NCBI GenBank assembly: GCA_024703855.1
Contig: CP087965.1
Location: forward strand, 5,014,001 to 5,078,000
Direction of reading: 5' to 3'
Length of the DNA stretch: 64,000 nt
Source: Polaromonas sp. P2-4
GTDB lineage: Bacteria > Pseudomonadota > Gammaproteobacteria > Burkholderiales > Burkholderiaceae_C
Position numbers and translations under genes: made by a program. The notes beneath the pieces are model-generated. The model worked only from the letters and a program-made list of their open reading frames with translations, ran no database searches and was not told where the DNA came from. This document shows, piece by piece, positions 1 through 10,006 of this stretch. Positions within the stretch are counted from its first letter, which is position 1; each line of letters opens with the position of its first letter.

Positions 1-1
1 G

Positions 2-1312
2 AGCCCTCAGGCATTTGACGGCTTACGCATGTCCAAGCGGCAACCGTGGCGAGCGGATACGGTTGTCGCCACGGTGGACCACAACATCCCCACCATAGCC
101 CGTCACCGCGTGGCCATCAACGCGATCCCCGACCCCTTGTCGCGTCTGCAGGTCGAAGAACTGGATAGAAATTGCAGGGAGTTCGGCATCCTGCAATTCG
201 GCCTCTCGGATCAGCGGCAAGGGATCATCCATGTCGTGGGGCCGGAGCAAGGTGCCACCTTGCCCGGCATGACCGTGGTTGCAGGCGATTCGCACACCAG
301 TACCCATGGTGCTTTCGCCGCACTGGCTTTTGGCATCGGCACCTCGGAGGTTGAGCATGTTCTAGCGACCCAATGTCTGGAGCTACAGAAATTGAAGACT
401 ATGAAGGTGCAGATCGATGGGCAACTGTCACCGGGCGTATCCGCCAAGGATCTCGCCCTGACGCTCATCCAGCATCTCGGAAGTGCAGGGGGCTCCGGCT
501 ATGCCCTGGAGTTCGCTGGTACCGCCGTCGCTGCGCTGTCGATAGAAGGGCGCATGACTCTTTGCAACATGGTCATCGAGGCCGGTGCGCGGATCGGTCT
601 GGTGGGTGTGGATGACATAACCATTGACTACCTGCGAGGCCGGCCACTAGCTCCCAGCGGTACGCACTGGGAGGCCGCCACCACCTATTGGCGCAGCCTG
701 GTCAGTGACGAGGCCGCCTGCTTTGATCGCACTGTTCGCATCAATGCATCTCTAGTCGTACCTATGGTGACTTGGGGCACATCTCCGGATATGGTGCTGC
801 CGATTACAGGCCGAGTGCCAGATCCTGCGGCCGAGGTCGATCCCATCCACCGATCCGCCATGGAGCACGCGCTGGCGTACATGGATCTCGAACCTGGTAG
901 ATCCCTCGAAACCATTGCCCTGGACAAGGTCTTTGTTGGCTCATGCACCAATGCACGGATCGAGGACTTGCGCGCTGCGGCTGCGGTGATACGTGGTCGA
1001 CATGTGGCGCCCACCATCCGACTGGCAATTGTCGTTCCGGGCTCGGGCTTGGTGAAGGCTCAGGCTGAAGCTGAGGGCCTCGACAGGCTGTTCATCGAGG
1101 CCGGTTTTGATTGGAGAGAGCCTGGCTGCTCGATGTGTCTTGGAATGAATGACGACCGGCTCTCGCCGGGTGAGCGCTGTGCCTCGACGTCCAATCGCAA
1201 CTTTGAAGGGAGACAGGGCGCTAGTGGCCGCAGTCATCTGGTGAGCCCCGCGATGGCCGTGGCAGCGGCGGTCGAAGGGCGTTTTATTGATGTGAGAAGA
1301 GCATATTCATGA
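2..1312 (+). CDS. leuC: 3-isopropylmalate dehydratase large subunit (partial at 5' end)
   Basis: Isomerises 2- to 3-isopropylmalate in leucine synthesis as the aconitase-fold large subunit, partnered by LeuD. The frame is open back to base 2 and reads SPQAFDGLR before the first ATG at 29, which matches LeuC about 30 residues from its usual start, so the window edge cuts the gene and the ATG at 29 is internal. The family motif GDSHTSTHGAF is present. The 4Fe-4S ligands are the cysteine of VGSCTNARIEDL and the two of PGCSMCLGMNDD. The C-terminus NRNFEGRQG and HLVSPAMA is intact. It overlaps leuD by ATGA. The sequence resembles the gammaproteobacterial LeuC type more than the usual Comamonadaceae LeuC I recall, so a second, acquired leuCD pair is possible. 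Confidence 0.95.
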   Translation, partial: SPQAFDGLRMSKRQPWRADTVVATVDHNIPTIARHRVAINAIPDPLSRLQVEELDRNCREFGILQFGLSDQRQGIIHVVGPEQGATLPGMTVVAGDSHTSTHGAFAALAFGIGTSEVEHVLATQCLELQKLKTMKVQIDGQLSPGVSAKDLALTLIQHLGSAGGSGYALEFAGTAVAALSIEGRMTLCNMVIEAGARIGLVGVDDITIDYLRGRPLAPSGTHWEAATTYWRSLVSDEAACFDRTVRINASLVVPMVTWGTSPDMVLPITGRVPDPAAEVDPIHRSAMEHALAYMDLEPGRSLETIALDKVFVGSCTNARIEDLRAAAAVIRGRHVAPTIRLAIVVPGSGLVKAQAEAEGLDRLFIEAGFDWREPGCSMCLGMNDDRLSPGERCASTSNRNFEGRQGASGRSHLVSPAMAVAAAVEGRFIDVRRAYS

Positions 1313-1992
1313 CGACAGCATTCCGTGCTTTTACCGTCTTGCAGGGACTGGTTGCCCCGATCGACAGGGCCAACGTCGACACGGACGCAATCATTCCCAA
1401 GCAGTTCATGAAATCCATTCGTCGAACGGGGTATGGCGACAATCTTTTTGACGAGTGGCGCTACTTGGACGCTGGCGAGCCAGGGCAGGATTGCCGAGCA
1501 AGACCGCGTCGCCCAGAGTTTGTCTTGAATCAGGCGCGGTACACCGGCGCCAGTATCCTGCTGGTGAGAAATAACTTTGGATGTGGTTCTAGCAGGGAGC
1601 ACGCTGTGTGGGCGCTGCGTGATTTTGGCATTCGTGCACTGATTGCACCCAGCTACGCTGGCATTTTTCATGGGAACTGTTTGAAAAACGGCTTGCTCCC
1701 CATCGTGCTGGACGAGACAGTGGTGCAAAACTTGTTCGCCGTCGTCTTGTCTCAACCCGGCTACCAGATCAGTATCGATCTCCTGCGGCAAACCGTAACT
1801 CTGCCTAGCGGACGCTTTGTTGACTTTGACATCGATTCCGATCGAAAGCAGCGCTTGCTTGAAGGTCTTGATGACATTGCCATCACCTTGCAACAAAGCG
1901 ATGCCATTAAGGAATATGAACGTCGAAGGTTTTTATTGGAGCCTTGGCTCCAGTCGTGTGTTGATGAATCGCCTCGACGTTTCAGTCGGTGA
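1309..1992 (+). CDS. leuD: 3-isopropylmalate dehydratase small subunit
   Basis: Swivelling small domain of isopropylmalate isomerase, 227 residues, slightly longer than the usual 200-216. Family signatures are NVDTDAIIPKQFM near residue 22, NFGCGSSREHAVWAL near residue 88, and IFHGNCLKNGLLP. The start codon lies in an ATGA overlap with leuC, giving translational coupling and supporting a LeuCD complex. No leuB or leuA follows. The downstream 540 bases hold no recognisable gene, so this pair ends its transcription unit here. Confidence 0.95.
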   Translation: MTTAFRAFTVLQGLVAPIDRANVDTDAIIPKQFMKSIRRTGYGDNLFDEWRYLDAGEPGQDCRARPRRPEFVLNQARYTGASILLVRNNFGCGSSREHAVWALRDFGIRALIAPSYAGIFHGNCLKNGLLPIVLDETVVQNLFAVVLSQPGYQISIDLLRQTVTLPSGRFVDFDIDSDRKQRLLEGLDDIAITLQQSDAIKEYERRRFLLEPWLQSCVDESPRRFSR

Positions 1993-2531
1993 ACATCTAT
2001 CCAATACAAATCCGCGCAATTCTGATTTGGCTTAGTTATCCGCGTATTGACGCTGGTTTAACCGCAAGATGAATGGCGCTTCCAAGCCTAATGTGATTCG
2101 TCTCGGACACAAATTTCTAAATTTCAGTCTGGTTTTGAATGACGGCTTCCGAGTTCTCACGTTGACAAGCCGAGTGACTGGATTGGGCGCTCTGGAGCCG
2201 ACCACGAATGGCGGCTGCCCGGTAACCAAAATGATGCAATTGGGTTGCCAGAAAGCGGGCACTCGCGACCGACTCTTTACGCTGCATTGCCGGCACTCAA
2301 GCGGGAACCGTTGACCGGCTTTTTTATTGCCTCGCTGCCGCTCCACTTTTTCGGCGGATCGCTATGGATTGCATTTGTCAAAATCGTTCAAGCCACGGTT
2401 CGCCGGTGGTCCGGTTCACCTGAAAGACCCACCAATGAAGTTATTGCCTACGCAGCAATAGGCATGAGGCTTACATTTCAAAGGTTCGATGCGAGTCAGT
2501 ATTTCACAACCATTTACTCGAAGGAGCCCCC
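1993..2531. other. Intergenic stretch without recognised gene
   Basis: About 540 bases between leuD and a lipoprotein gene. Short open frames exist (about 2069-2314 and 2245-2535 on plus) but have no ribosome site, no recognisable motif and proline/arginine-rich composition, so I do not call them. The last 12 bases hold the ribosome site of the next gene. Confidence 0.5.
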
Positions 2532-3221
2532 ATGATTCAACTAAAAATGCGCGCGGCAATGAGTGCTTTCGCCTTGGCAACGCTCCAGGCCTGTGGGGGC
2601 GGTGGTGACTCCGTTGTGGCGTCTTCGGCCAGCTTCCCGATATCGCAAGCCCTGGACAGCTATGTCAGGGATGCGAAGTCGTCGCCGGTGTCGATCACTG
2701 CCACTGTGAACGGTGTTCCGTTTGCAGGTTCGGGAACGATTTCTGAGTCCATCGCAACCACGACCTTTGAAGGCGTCACCGCATTTCAAAAAAACTCAAC
2801 CCTGGCCGGGACGCTGTTGGGCTTCGGTCAGAGCATACCCATTTCATCCACAAGTGCGTCCTACTTCGATGCCAATTTCAAGCCGCTGGGCAAGACAGAT
2901 TCGGCTCAGTATTGCGTGACCACCAGCACCACCCCCGTTCCGGCGACGGCGAGGATTGGTGATAGCGGAAATTGGTTTGTTTACACCTGCTATACCGGTA
3001 GTTCAAAGACCGTCCGGCTGGGCACGATCGCTGCTATGTATGCCCTGGAGCCTGACACTGCAACTACAGGGATACTGAAAATCAGCAACTTGTTCAGTGC
3101 TGATATTGGCGGCAGCTTTAACGCGACGGCAACGTTGAGGCTGACGACGGCTGGAGGCCTCACCCGGTTGTCGGAAACCGCACTTGTCTCAAGTGTTGTT
3201 ATTACAGTCACTTACCCCTAG
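2532..3221 (+). CDS. Predicted lipoprotein of unknown function
   Basis: 229 residues. The N-terminus MIQLKMRAAMSAFALA leads into a lipobox LQAC followed by GGGGD, so the mature protein probably carries a lipidated cysteine at about residue 21 with a glycine/acidic linker. The rest is serine/threonine-rich with alternating hydrophobic residues, as in a small beta-rich secreted domain. A strong site AAGGAG sits 6-7 bases before the ATG and fixes the start. I do not recognise the family. It stands alone between intergenic regions. Confidence 0.75.
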   Translation: MIQLKMRAAMSAFALATLQACGGGGDSVVASSASFPISQALDSYVRDAKSSPVSITATVNGVPFAGSGTISESIATTTFEGVTAFQKNSTLAGTLLGFGQSIPISSTSASYFDANFKPLGKTDSAQYCVTTSTTPVPATARIGDSGNWFVYTCYTGSSKTVRLGTIAAMYALEPDTATTGILKISNLFSADIGGSFNATATLRLTTAGGLTRLSETALVSSVVITVTYP

Positions 3222-3256
3222 TTCACTGACTGCCGCTCTTTGGCGGGAAAATCAGC

Positions 3257-3273
3257 GCCTGCTGATCGCAGGC
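3257..3273 (+). terminator. Weak hairpin after the lipoprotein gene
   Basis: GCCTGC and GCAGGC form a 6-bp stem with a 5-base loop, 35 bases after the stop codon, followed by CTTT only. It may be a weak terminator; the T-tract is poor. Confidence 0.3.
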
Positions 3274-3449
3274 CTTTACAGGGTTGAAGCGGTACCGACC
3301 CAAGCCAGTCGGTCAATGCGGGTTCCTTGAATATCTGCAATGCAGCAGTCGTTGGCATTCGACCAGAAAATGGGCCCGGCAGCAAAAGTCGACGCGTACA
3401 CTTCGCGCATTGTCAGAGGCACTTTCGCCGCGGATCAACACGACTACGC

Positions 3450-5485
3450 ATGAAAATCAACCTGCGCCTGGCCTTTCACTACGGGCTGACCATTTTCCTC
3501 AGTGCCTTCTTGCTGTTCCAGGTGCAACCTTTGATTGGCAAGATGATTCTGCCGTGGTTTGGCGGCTCGGCAGCGATTTGGACGACGTGCATGCTGTTTT
3601 TCCAGTTGGTATTGTTGCTGGGCTATTTTTACTCCCACTGGGTGACTCGCTTCCTCAGTCCTTCTCGCCAAAGCCTGGTACACGGCAGCTTGCTGCTGAT
3701 CAGCTTGCTGCTCATCCCCATCAGCCCGAGTTTGGACTGGAAACCCATGGGGGCCGAGAATCCCACCTTGCGCATCCTTGGGTTGCTGACCGTGTCCATC
3801 GGTTTGCCCTACTTTGTGCTGTCAACCACGGGCCCCCTGCTGCAGGCCTGGTTTGCACGGGAGCGTTCGGGGCTGGTGCCTTATCGTTTGTTCGCCTTGT
3901 CCAACTTTGGCTCCATGCTGGCGCTGCTGGCTTACCCGGTGGCGGTAGAGCCCATTTTTCCGACCCTCTGGCAGTCTTATCTGTGGTCGGGTTTGTATGC
4001 CTGTTTTGCCGCCGCCTGCGCGCTGCTGGCCTGGCGTGGGCGCAAGGGCATTCCCATCGTCCAGCAAGCCCATCACGAAGGCCCCGCACCGCGTTGGACT
4101 GACAGGGTGCTGTGGGCTGCCCTGGCGGCATGCCCGTCTATTTTGATGGTGGCCGACACCAGCTTCCTCACCACCAACATTGCGCCTGTCCCGATGATCT
4201 GGGTAGCACCTTTGGCCTTGTATCTGCTTTCATTCATCTTGAGCTTTGAGCGCCGCGGCTGGTACCAGCGCAAAGTGTTTCTCCCTTTGCTGGTGCTGGG
4301 GCTGGGTGCCCTGGCCTACCTGCCAACCATGGGCATTAACGAACTTCCCCTCTACGTCTCTATGGGGATTAACCTGACTGCATTCTTCGTGGCCTGCATG
4401 GTGTGCCACGGCGAACTCGCCCGCCTGCAGCCACACCCCAGCCATTTAACCGGCTACTACCTGATGCTGGCGGTCGGTGGGGTGGTGGGTGGTTTTTTTG
4501 TCGGCGTCATCGCGCCTTATTGGTTTAACAGCAACTACGAATTGTCCATCGGCATTTTTCTTACCGGACTGGTTGCAGCCATCGCGGTCATCCCAAAAAT
4601 GGCCCATGCACGCCCGCTGTTGCGTGGCGTTTCTATTGTCTTTACGGCGGCGGTGCTGTTTGCGTTGGCCTGGCTTCGCATTGACGACCACATGGAAGAG
4701 ACCCGTGGCGCAGAGGTGACGGCGCGTAATTTCTACGGTACCTTGCAAGTCTTTAACAACGTAAAGGGTGAGTACCGCACCATGCTCCACGGGCAAATCA
4801 CCCATGGGCGGCAAAACACGGCACCGGACAAGCTGGATCTGCCAACCACCTATTACAGCCTGGACGGCGGTGCTGGCAAAGCTATGCAGATCAAGGCCGC
4901 ACAAGGGCCACTGAGGGTCGGGGTGATAGGTCTGGGCGTTGGCACGCTGGTGAGCTACGGGCGCAAAGACGATTACTTCAGGCTCTACGAGATTGATCCC
5001 ATGGTGATCGACATTGCCCACAAGAATTTCAGCTTTCTCTCGCGTACTGCAGCCGCTACCGAAATTATTCTTGGCGATGCCCGCTTGCAGCTGGAAAAGG
5101 AGCCCGCGCAATTGTTCGACGTGCTGCTGGTGGACGCTTTCTCTGGCGACTCGGTGCCAATCCATTTGCTGACGCGTGAGGCATTTGCCCAGTACTTCAG
5201 GCATCTCAAGCCTAAAGGCGTGCTGGCGGTGCACATTACCAACCGGTTTTTGGACCTGCGGCCGGTTGTGAAGACTGCGGCCGACCATTTTTCCAGGGAT
5301 GTTCGTCTGGTGGATTCAGAGAGCATTCCTGAAAAATTGGTGTTTCGTTCACGCTGGGCCTTGCTTAGCAACGACCCTGCCTTTTCAAAGACCCACACCT
5401 CAGCAGCGCAACGACCATCGCCGGCCTGAGCGGTTTCCAGCCCTGGAAAGATGACTACAGCAGCATCTTCTCCATTTTGAAATAG
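3450..5485 (+). CDS. Polytopic membrane protein with C-terminal spermidine-synthase-like domain (frameshifted near 3' end)
   Basis: N-terminal two thirds has about twelve hydrophobic helices, starting FHYGLTIFLSAFLLFQVQP. The last third is a class-I SAM-binding fold with VGVIGLGVGTL as the nucleotide loop, YEIDP, and DAFSGDSVPIHLLT, as in spermidine synthase-like proteins. ATG 3450 gives the natural start; upstream in-frame codons are unlikely. The open frame stops at 5429, but the other frame from about 5402 reads GFQPWKDDYSSIFSILK and stops at 5485, which is the typical C-terminus of this family, so one base is probably missing near 5390-5402. Whether such proteins make polyamines is unknown. 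A second member lies convergently at 5666-8115. Confidence 0.8.
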
Positions 5486-5638
5486 CAAACGCGCATGAAG
5501 AGCAGTTCAACACCTTCTTCCGCCTCACAAGCCCGAGTGTGATCGCCAAGTTGCGGGCAAGCTCTCTGGATCTCCCGGAGGAACCCGATGCCAAGACGGT
5601 GTTCCTCAAGCTTCGTGAGTTGCGCAACAGGTGGTGAT
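5455..5638 (+). pseudogene. Possible gene remnant or unrecognised 3' fragment
   Basis: An open stretch overlapping the end of the preceding gene encodes about 60 residues ending FLKLRELRNRW and has protein-like codon use (NTFFRLTSPSVIAKLRA, SLDLPEEPDAKTVF). It has no convincing start. It could be the C-terminal piece of a gene whose 5' part was lost. I do not recognise the family. Confidence 0.3.
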
Positions 5639-5665
5639 GCGGGATGACGCGGCGCGCATGAAGTG

Positions 5666-8115
5666 TCAAGGACGGGCCGCAGCCGCAACGCCATACAGAA
5701 CCAGCGCAGCCACGACCACGGCGGTGAATCCGACATGGATCGCGAGCAGCGTGGCCAGCACCGCTCCGGTGACCGACGCGCAGCCGTTGATACCCCAGGC
5801 CCAGGGAATGAGCCGGGCATCTATTGCCTCCACCCTCGCCAAGCCCAAGGGGAACGGCATGCCCATGAAAAACGCCAGTGGGGCGATGAGGGCGGCCGAG
5901 ATCAGGATCCTCGCCGCGTCCGGCAGCCCCATCGAGTGTTGGAAGAGCCAGGGAAGCAGGACCAGGCAAAGCGCCGCTGACAGGCAAATAGCGCCAGCCA
6001 CCGCCGCCGGGTGCCGCATGGCCCTGGTGCTTTCTGCCAAGCGCTTGGAAACGCGGCTGCCGATTCCAGCGAACAGCAGAAACGCGAACAGCACGACCGC
6101 GACTGCATAGAGGGGGTGGCTCAGAAACAGAACGAACTTCTGGATGAACGCAATCTCGATGAACATGAAGCCGAAACCGATCGCCAGAAAGTAGACGAGG
6201 ACGCGGCCGCGCGATCCGGCGAGCGGCAGGCGGTTGTTCTGCCGGGCGCCGACCCGTGCGACCCAGGCCAGAGGCAGGCCGATCAACAGCAGGCTCGCAA
6301 CCACCGCTTGAACAAGCGTCGCCACGAGCACCGGATAGCCCCATTCCAGCAGCGGCAAGCCGCCTTGCTCCTTCAGCGACAAGAGCTCGGGCAGCGAGCG
6401 CCACTTGAAGAAGTGGAAGAAGTGCGGTTTGTCGTCGGTGGCCGGGGCAATGTGGAATTTGTAGCCCTGCAGGAATGCTTCCCTGCCCGGACTGAGCAGC
6501 GCCGCGGCACCGTCGAACAGGTCGGGACGCTCGACCACGTTGTAGCGGTTCGCTTCCTCCGGCCGCATGCCGGGATAGAACGCCAGATCGAACGAGCGGG
6601 CGACGCAGAAGGCCTTGATCGCTGCGATGTCCTCGGCGCTGAACGCGCCGTTCTTGACGAGCAGCGTGCTGGTCTTCCAACTGCGAATCATGGCGAGCCG
6701 GGACCCGGGGTCGGCGACGCCCGATCGCTCCAGCGCCACCACGGCGGCGGCAAAGAGCTTGAGCGCATCGCGCGGCGGCAGCGTGACCCAGCGCGTGATC
6801 GCCAGCAGCCCGCCGGGCTGCAAGTGCCGCAGATCGTCCTGCACGGCTTCGACCGTGTAGAGGTAGTTTTCGGCGAGCGCATAGAGGCCGGCCGAGGAAG
6901 CGCTGAAGGAATCGAGCAGCGCCACCTGGATGAGGTCGTAGCGTTCCTTGCTGGCCGCGACGAAGCCGCGCGCTTCGGCCACATGCACCGCGCGATGCCC
7001 GAATAAAGGCCGCCCGCATAGTCCGCGAACCGGCGCCGGACCAGATCGACGACCTGGGGGTTCAGCTCCACCGCATCGATCTGCCTGGCGTTGTGATAGT
7101 GGGCCTGCAGCACGTCGGCCCCGGCGCCGGCACCCAGCACCAGCACGCGCGGATGGTGCAGCAGGTGATAGGGCAGTGCCGAGCTGATCTGGTCGAGATG
7201 GGCCAGGCTGCCCTGCCGCCCGTCGAATCGGGTCAGCGCGTTGAGGCCTTCGCCGTCGATGAAGACCCCCAGCTGCGGCGGCGGTTCGGCCGATGCATTG
7301 AGGCTCAGCCCGGGCGCGTGGCGCAGCGGAATGCGCGGACTCTCGACCACGCTGACGAGGCCCAGCGGGCTCGATTGGTCCACCACCACCCGGGCTTCGG
7401 GAATGCGCAGGGTCTGCGACAGCTCCTTGTACGGCGACATGGCGGGCTCGACCCAAGCTTGCGGCAACAGCAGGGGCAGGTTCGCCATGACCATCAGCAG
7501 GGCCGCCTGCCGCCAGTGCCTGGTGCCCCTGCACTCGAGCCACGCCACTGCCGCGGCGACCCATCCCAGCGCCCCGATCAGCTTCAATGTATCGGCCGGC
7601 GACAGCACGAACAGCAGCGCCACGACGCCAAGGCTTCCCGCCCCCGCGCCCAAGATGTCGAAGCTGTAGATGCGGGGCACCATGCCGCGAAAGCACGACA
7701 AGGCCATACACACGCAGGCGCCGGCGCACAGGAAGGGCAGCAGAAGCAGCAGGTAGACAGCCAGCAGGTAGGCCGGCTGGCGCGGATCCCAGAGGATTTC
7801 GAGCGGATTGAACGGCACGCGCTGCGCCAGCACAAAGCAGACGATGGCGCTGACGCCGAACGCTGCGGCGGCCGCGCTGAATAGCGGCGCAAAACGCTGC
7901 TGCACTGCGCGTTGCGCCAAGGTCAGCACGGCGCCGCTGGCGCCGTAGCCGAGCAGTGCCAGGCTGATGATCATGTAGGCGAAGTGGTGCCACAGGATGA
8001 TGGAGAACAGCCGCATCAACAGGATTTCGTAGGCCAGCGCGGCGGCCGAGATCAGGGCCACGGCGATCACCGGCGGGGCGGCCCTGCCAGGAGCAGACAC
8101 GCGTGCCCCGGCCAT
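5666..8115 (-). CDS. Membrane protein with central spermidine-synthase-like SAM-binding domain (frameshifted)
   Basis: About 815 residues once joined. Domain order: an N-terminal block of hydrophobic helices (residues about 15-220), a central SAM-binding fold with VLVLGAGAGADVL and DAVELNP, then the methyltransferase-like segment YDLIQVALLDSFSASSAG, and a C-terminal block of about six helices containing MFIEIAFIQKFVLFL. Between GGLYSG and HRAVHVAEARG near base 7000 the frame changes by one missing base; both sides are clearly one protein. It begins 13 bases after the stop of the methyltransferase pcm on the same strand, so the two probably form an operon. The arrangement, helices on both sides of the catalytic-type domain, differs from the neighbour at 3450-5485. 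Confidence 0.75.
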
Positions 8116-8128
8116 CAGCGTTCCTGGC

Positions 8129-8866
8129 TCAACGCTTGCCGGTCAGCGGGACGAAGGCCACCGGCAGGATCTGCCGGGTCGAGACCGTCCCATCGCTGTT
8201 CTTCTCGACCAGCATCAGTTGCTGGACCATGAACGCTGCGCCCACCGGAATCACCATCCTGCCGCCGGCCTTGAGCTGGCGGATGAGCGGCGGCGGAATG
8301 TGGCTGGTCGCTGCGGTGACGAGGATGGCGTCGTACGGCGCATGTTCCTCCCAGCCGTGGTAGCCGTCGCCCAGCCGCACCTGGACGTTGTCGTAGCCCA
8401 GCTTCTGGAGGCGTTGCTGGGCTTGCAGCCCCAGCGGCTCGACGATCTCGATGGTGTAGACGGCATGGGCCAGATGCGCCATCACCGCCGCCTGATAGCC
8501 CGAGCCGGTACCGACCTCGAGCACCTTGTGGCCGGGTTCCACCCTGGCCAGATCGGTCATGAGCGCGACGATGTAAGGCTGCGAGATGGTCTGCCCGTGG
8601 CCGATCGGCAGGGGCCGGTTCTGGTAGGCACGGGGAAGCTGGCTAGCGGGAACGAACTCGTGTCGCGGCACTTTCCCCATGACAGCCATCACGCGCTCAT
8701 CGAGGGCTCGCTTGCCGATCTCGGTGCGGGTCTCGCGAACGAGCGCCGTGATCTCCTCCATCATCCGCCAGCGCTCGGACGCGAAGTCTTCGGCTGCGGC
8801 GGTCGGTGCCCCTGTCATGGTCAAGAGGAGTGCTGCGGCAACAACACGGACGGTGGGTGTGGCCAT
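8129..8866 (-). CDS. pcm: Protein-L-isoaspartate O-methyltransferase with signal peptide
   Basis: Transfers a methyl group from SAM to isoaspartyl residues to start repair of damaged proteins. 245 residues. Motifs seen: PRHEFVP, QTISQPYIVALM, VLEVGTGSGYQAAVMA (SAM loop), GDGYHGW and APYDAILVTAA. Unlike the cytoplasmic enzyme, it starts with MATPTVRVVAAALLLTMTGA and a plausible cleavage after PTAAA, so export is predicted. It precedes the SAM-binding membrane protein at 5666-8115 by 13 bases. An exported SAM-dependent enzyme is odd because SAM is not expected outside the cytoplasm. Confidence 0.9.
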   Translation of the reverse strand: MATPTVRVVAAALLLTMTGAPTAAAEDFASERWRMMEEITALVRETRTEIGKRALDERVMAVMGKVPRHEFVPASQLPRAYQNRPLPIGHGQTISQPYIVALMTDLARVEPGHKVLEVGTGSGYQAAVMAHLAHAVYTIEIVEPLGLQAQQRLQKLGYDNVQVRLGDGYHGWEEHAPYDAILVTAATSHIPPPLIRQLKAGGRMVIPVGAAFMVQQLMLVEKNSDGTVSTRQILPVAFVPLTGKR

Positions 8867-9196
8867 CGCTTCGGTTCGACGACGGGCTTGAGTTCGTCAT
8901 TGGGGAACGGAGATTTTTTGATCATGGCAGAGTGCGAGATCGCGGTCCAGCGCGTGGTGTATGTCCACAGCATGGAAGTGGTCCGAGGCGCGCGGCACTT
9001 AGAGCCACGGCAGGCATGACGCTTTGAGTGCACGGATCGATGCGGCTGGCCCATGTTCGCCATGAACATCATTGAAGATGCGCATCTTTTGCTATCGTCT
9101 CAGGCCCTGCGTGCATCAAGATATTTGCAAAGTTCTGAATCCTTTGGCCTGATGCGGCCCTCTTTGTCAGTATTAACTACCTGCAAGGAGCGTCTG
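8867..9196. other. Divergent intergenic region upstream of pcm and the DUF2892 gene
   Basis: 330 bases between divergent genes. No gene was recognised. An AAGGAG-like site at 9185-9190 serves the gene starting at 9197. Promoters for both strands must lie here, but I cannot name convincing -35/-10 pairs. Confidence 0.5.
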
Positions 9197-9415
9197 ATGT
9201 TTTATCTGCAACGAAATCTGCCTGCCTGGGAGCGGGCCTTGAGGCTGGGCGGTGGCCTGGTGCTGGCCTTTGTCTCTGTGCTGTGGCTGCCCGGCGGCTG
9301 GCTGGCCTGGACAGGGCTGGCGTCTGCCCTGATGATGGGCTTGACCGGCATCGTCGGTTTTTGCCCCGCCTGCGCCCTGGCTGGGCGCCAACCCGTGAGG
9401 AACACCAAATCGTGA
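9197..9415 (+). CDS. DUF2892 small inner-membrane protein
   Basis: 72 residues, MFYLQRNLPAWERALRLGGG, then two hydrophobic helices and GIVGFCPACALAG. This matches the DUF2892 pattern (helix, turn, helix, cysteine-proline motif). ATG 9197 is chosen because CAAGGAG lies seven bases upstream; the frame is open further back but lacks a site. Its stop overlaps the GTG start of the sigma factor as GTGA. Confidence 0.75.
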   Translation: MFYLQRNLPAWERALRLGGGLVLAFVSVLWLPGGWLAWTGLASALMMGLTGIVGFCPACALAGRQPVRNTKS

Positions 9416-10006
9416 AAGCCTCGCTCCAGCTTGTCGAAGACGCCCGTACGGGCAACACGCAGGCCATTGCGCAATTGCTCTTGGTCTGCCAGCCGGACCT
9501 CAAGCGCTTTGCGCGACGAACCTGTTCCACCACGGAGGATGCCGAGGACGCGGTCCAGCTTGCGTTGTGGCAGCTGTACCTGCAAAATCGGCGCCCTGCG
9601 AACCGCAGCGACGTTTGCGGTCTGGCTGTTCCGCATCGTTGAGCGCGAGTGCTTTCGTCTCTTTCGCCTATCTGGCAGCGGCACGGCCGGTCAGTCAAAG
9701 GACGGCTCCGACATTGAAACGATTGCGGCGCTACCGGTGCCGCTGGACTTGCGGCTTGACCTGAGCCGGGCCATAGGCGCACTCCCGGCCTTGTACCGCG
9801 AGGTGCTCATCCTGCGGGATGTGGATGAACTCACGGCGCCTGAGGTGGCGCAGCACCTGGGCGTGAGCGTCGAAGCCGTCAAGAGCCGGCTGCACCGTGC
9901 CCGCGCCATGGTGCGCACCAGCCTTATGGCCAGCGGCTACTGGTCTAAAGACGGGTTGTCCGCAGAGGCCTTTTCCTCTTCCCGGGGAGACGAACATGTT
10001 TTGTAG
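9412..10006 (+). CDS. ECF-type RNA polymerase sigma factor (frameshifted)
   Basis: About 197 residues after joining two frames. Region 2 is seen in the first frame (FARRTCSTTEDAEDAVQLAL) and continues as KIGALRTAATFAVWLFRIVE in the second. Region 4 is VAQHLGVSVEAVKSRLHRAR, a clear helix-turn-helix for the -35 element. The frame gains one base near 9581; deleting the T in ctgc gives YRKIGALRT, the usual family text. GTG 9412 overlaps the DUF2892 stop. No anti-sigma gene is obvious; the small membrane proteins before and after it could play that part, which is only a guess. Confidence 0.8.

Noticed and set aside
2245..2535. A 96-codon gene before the lipoprotein
   Set aside because: No site or motif, and its end overlaps the well-supported start at 2532.
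6011..7884. Long plus-strand open frames antisense to the SAM-binding membrane protein
   Set aside because: Glutamine/arginine-rich composition typical of shadow frames in GC-rich DNA; the minus strand has clear domains.
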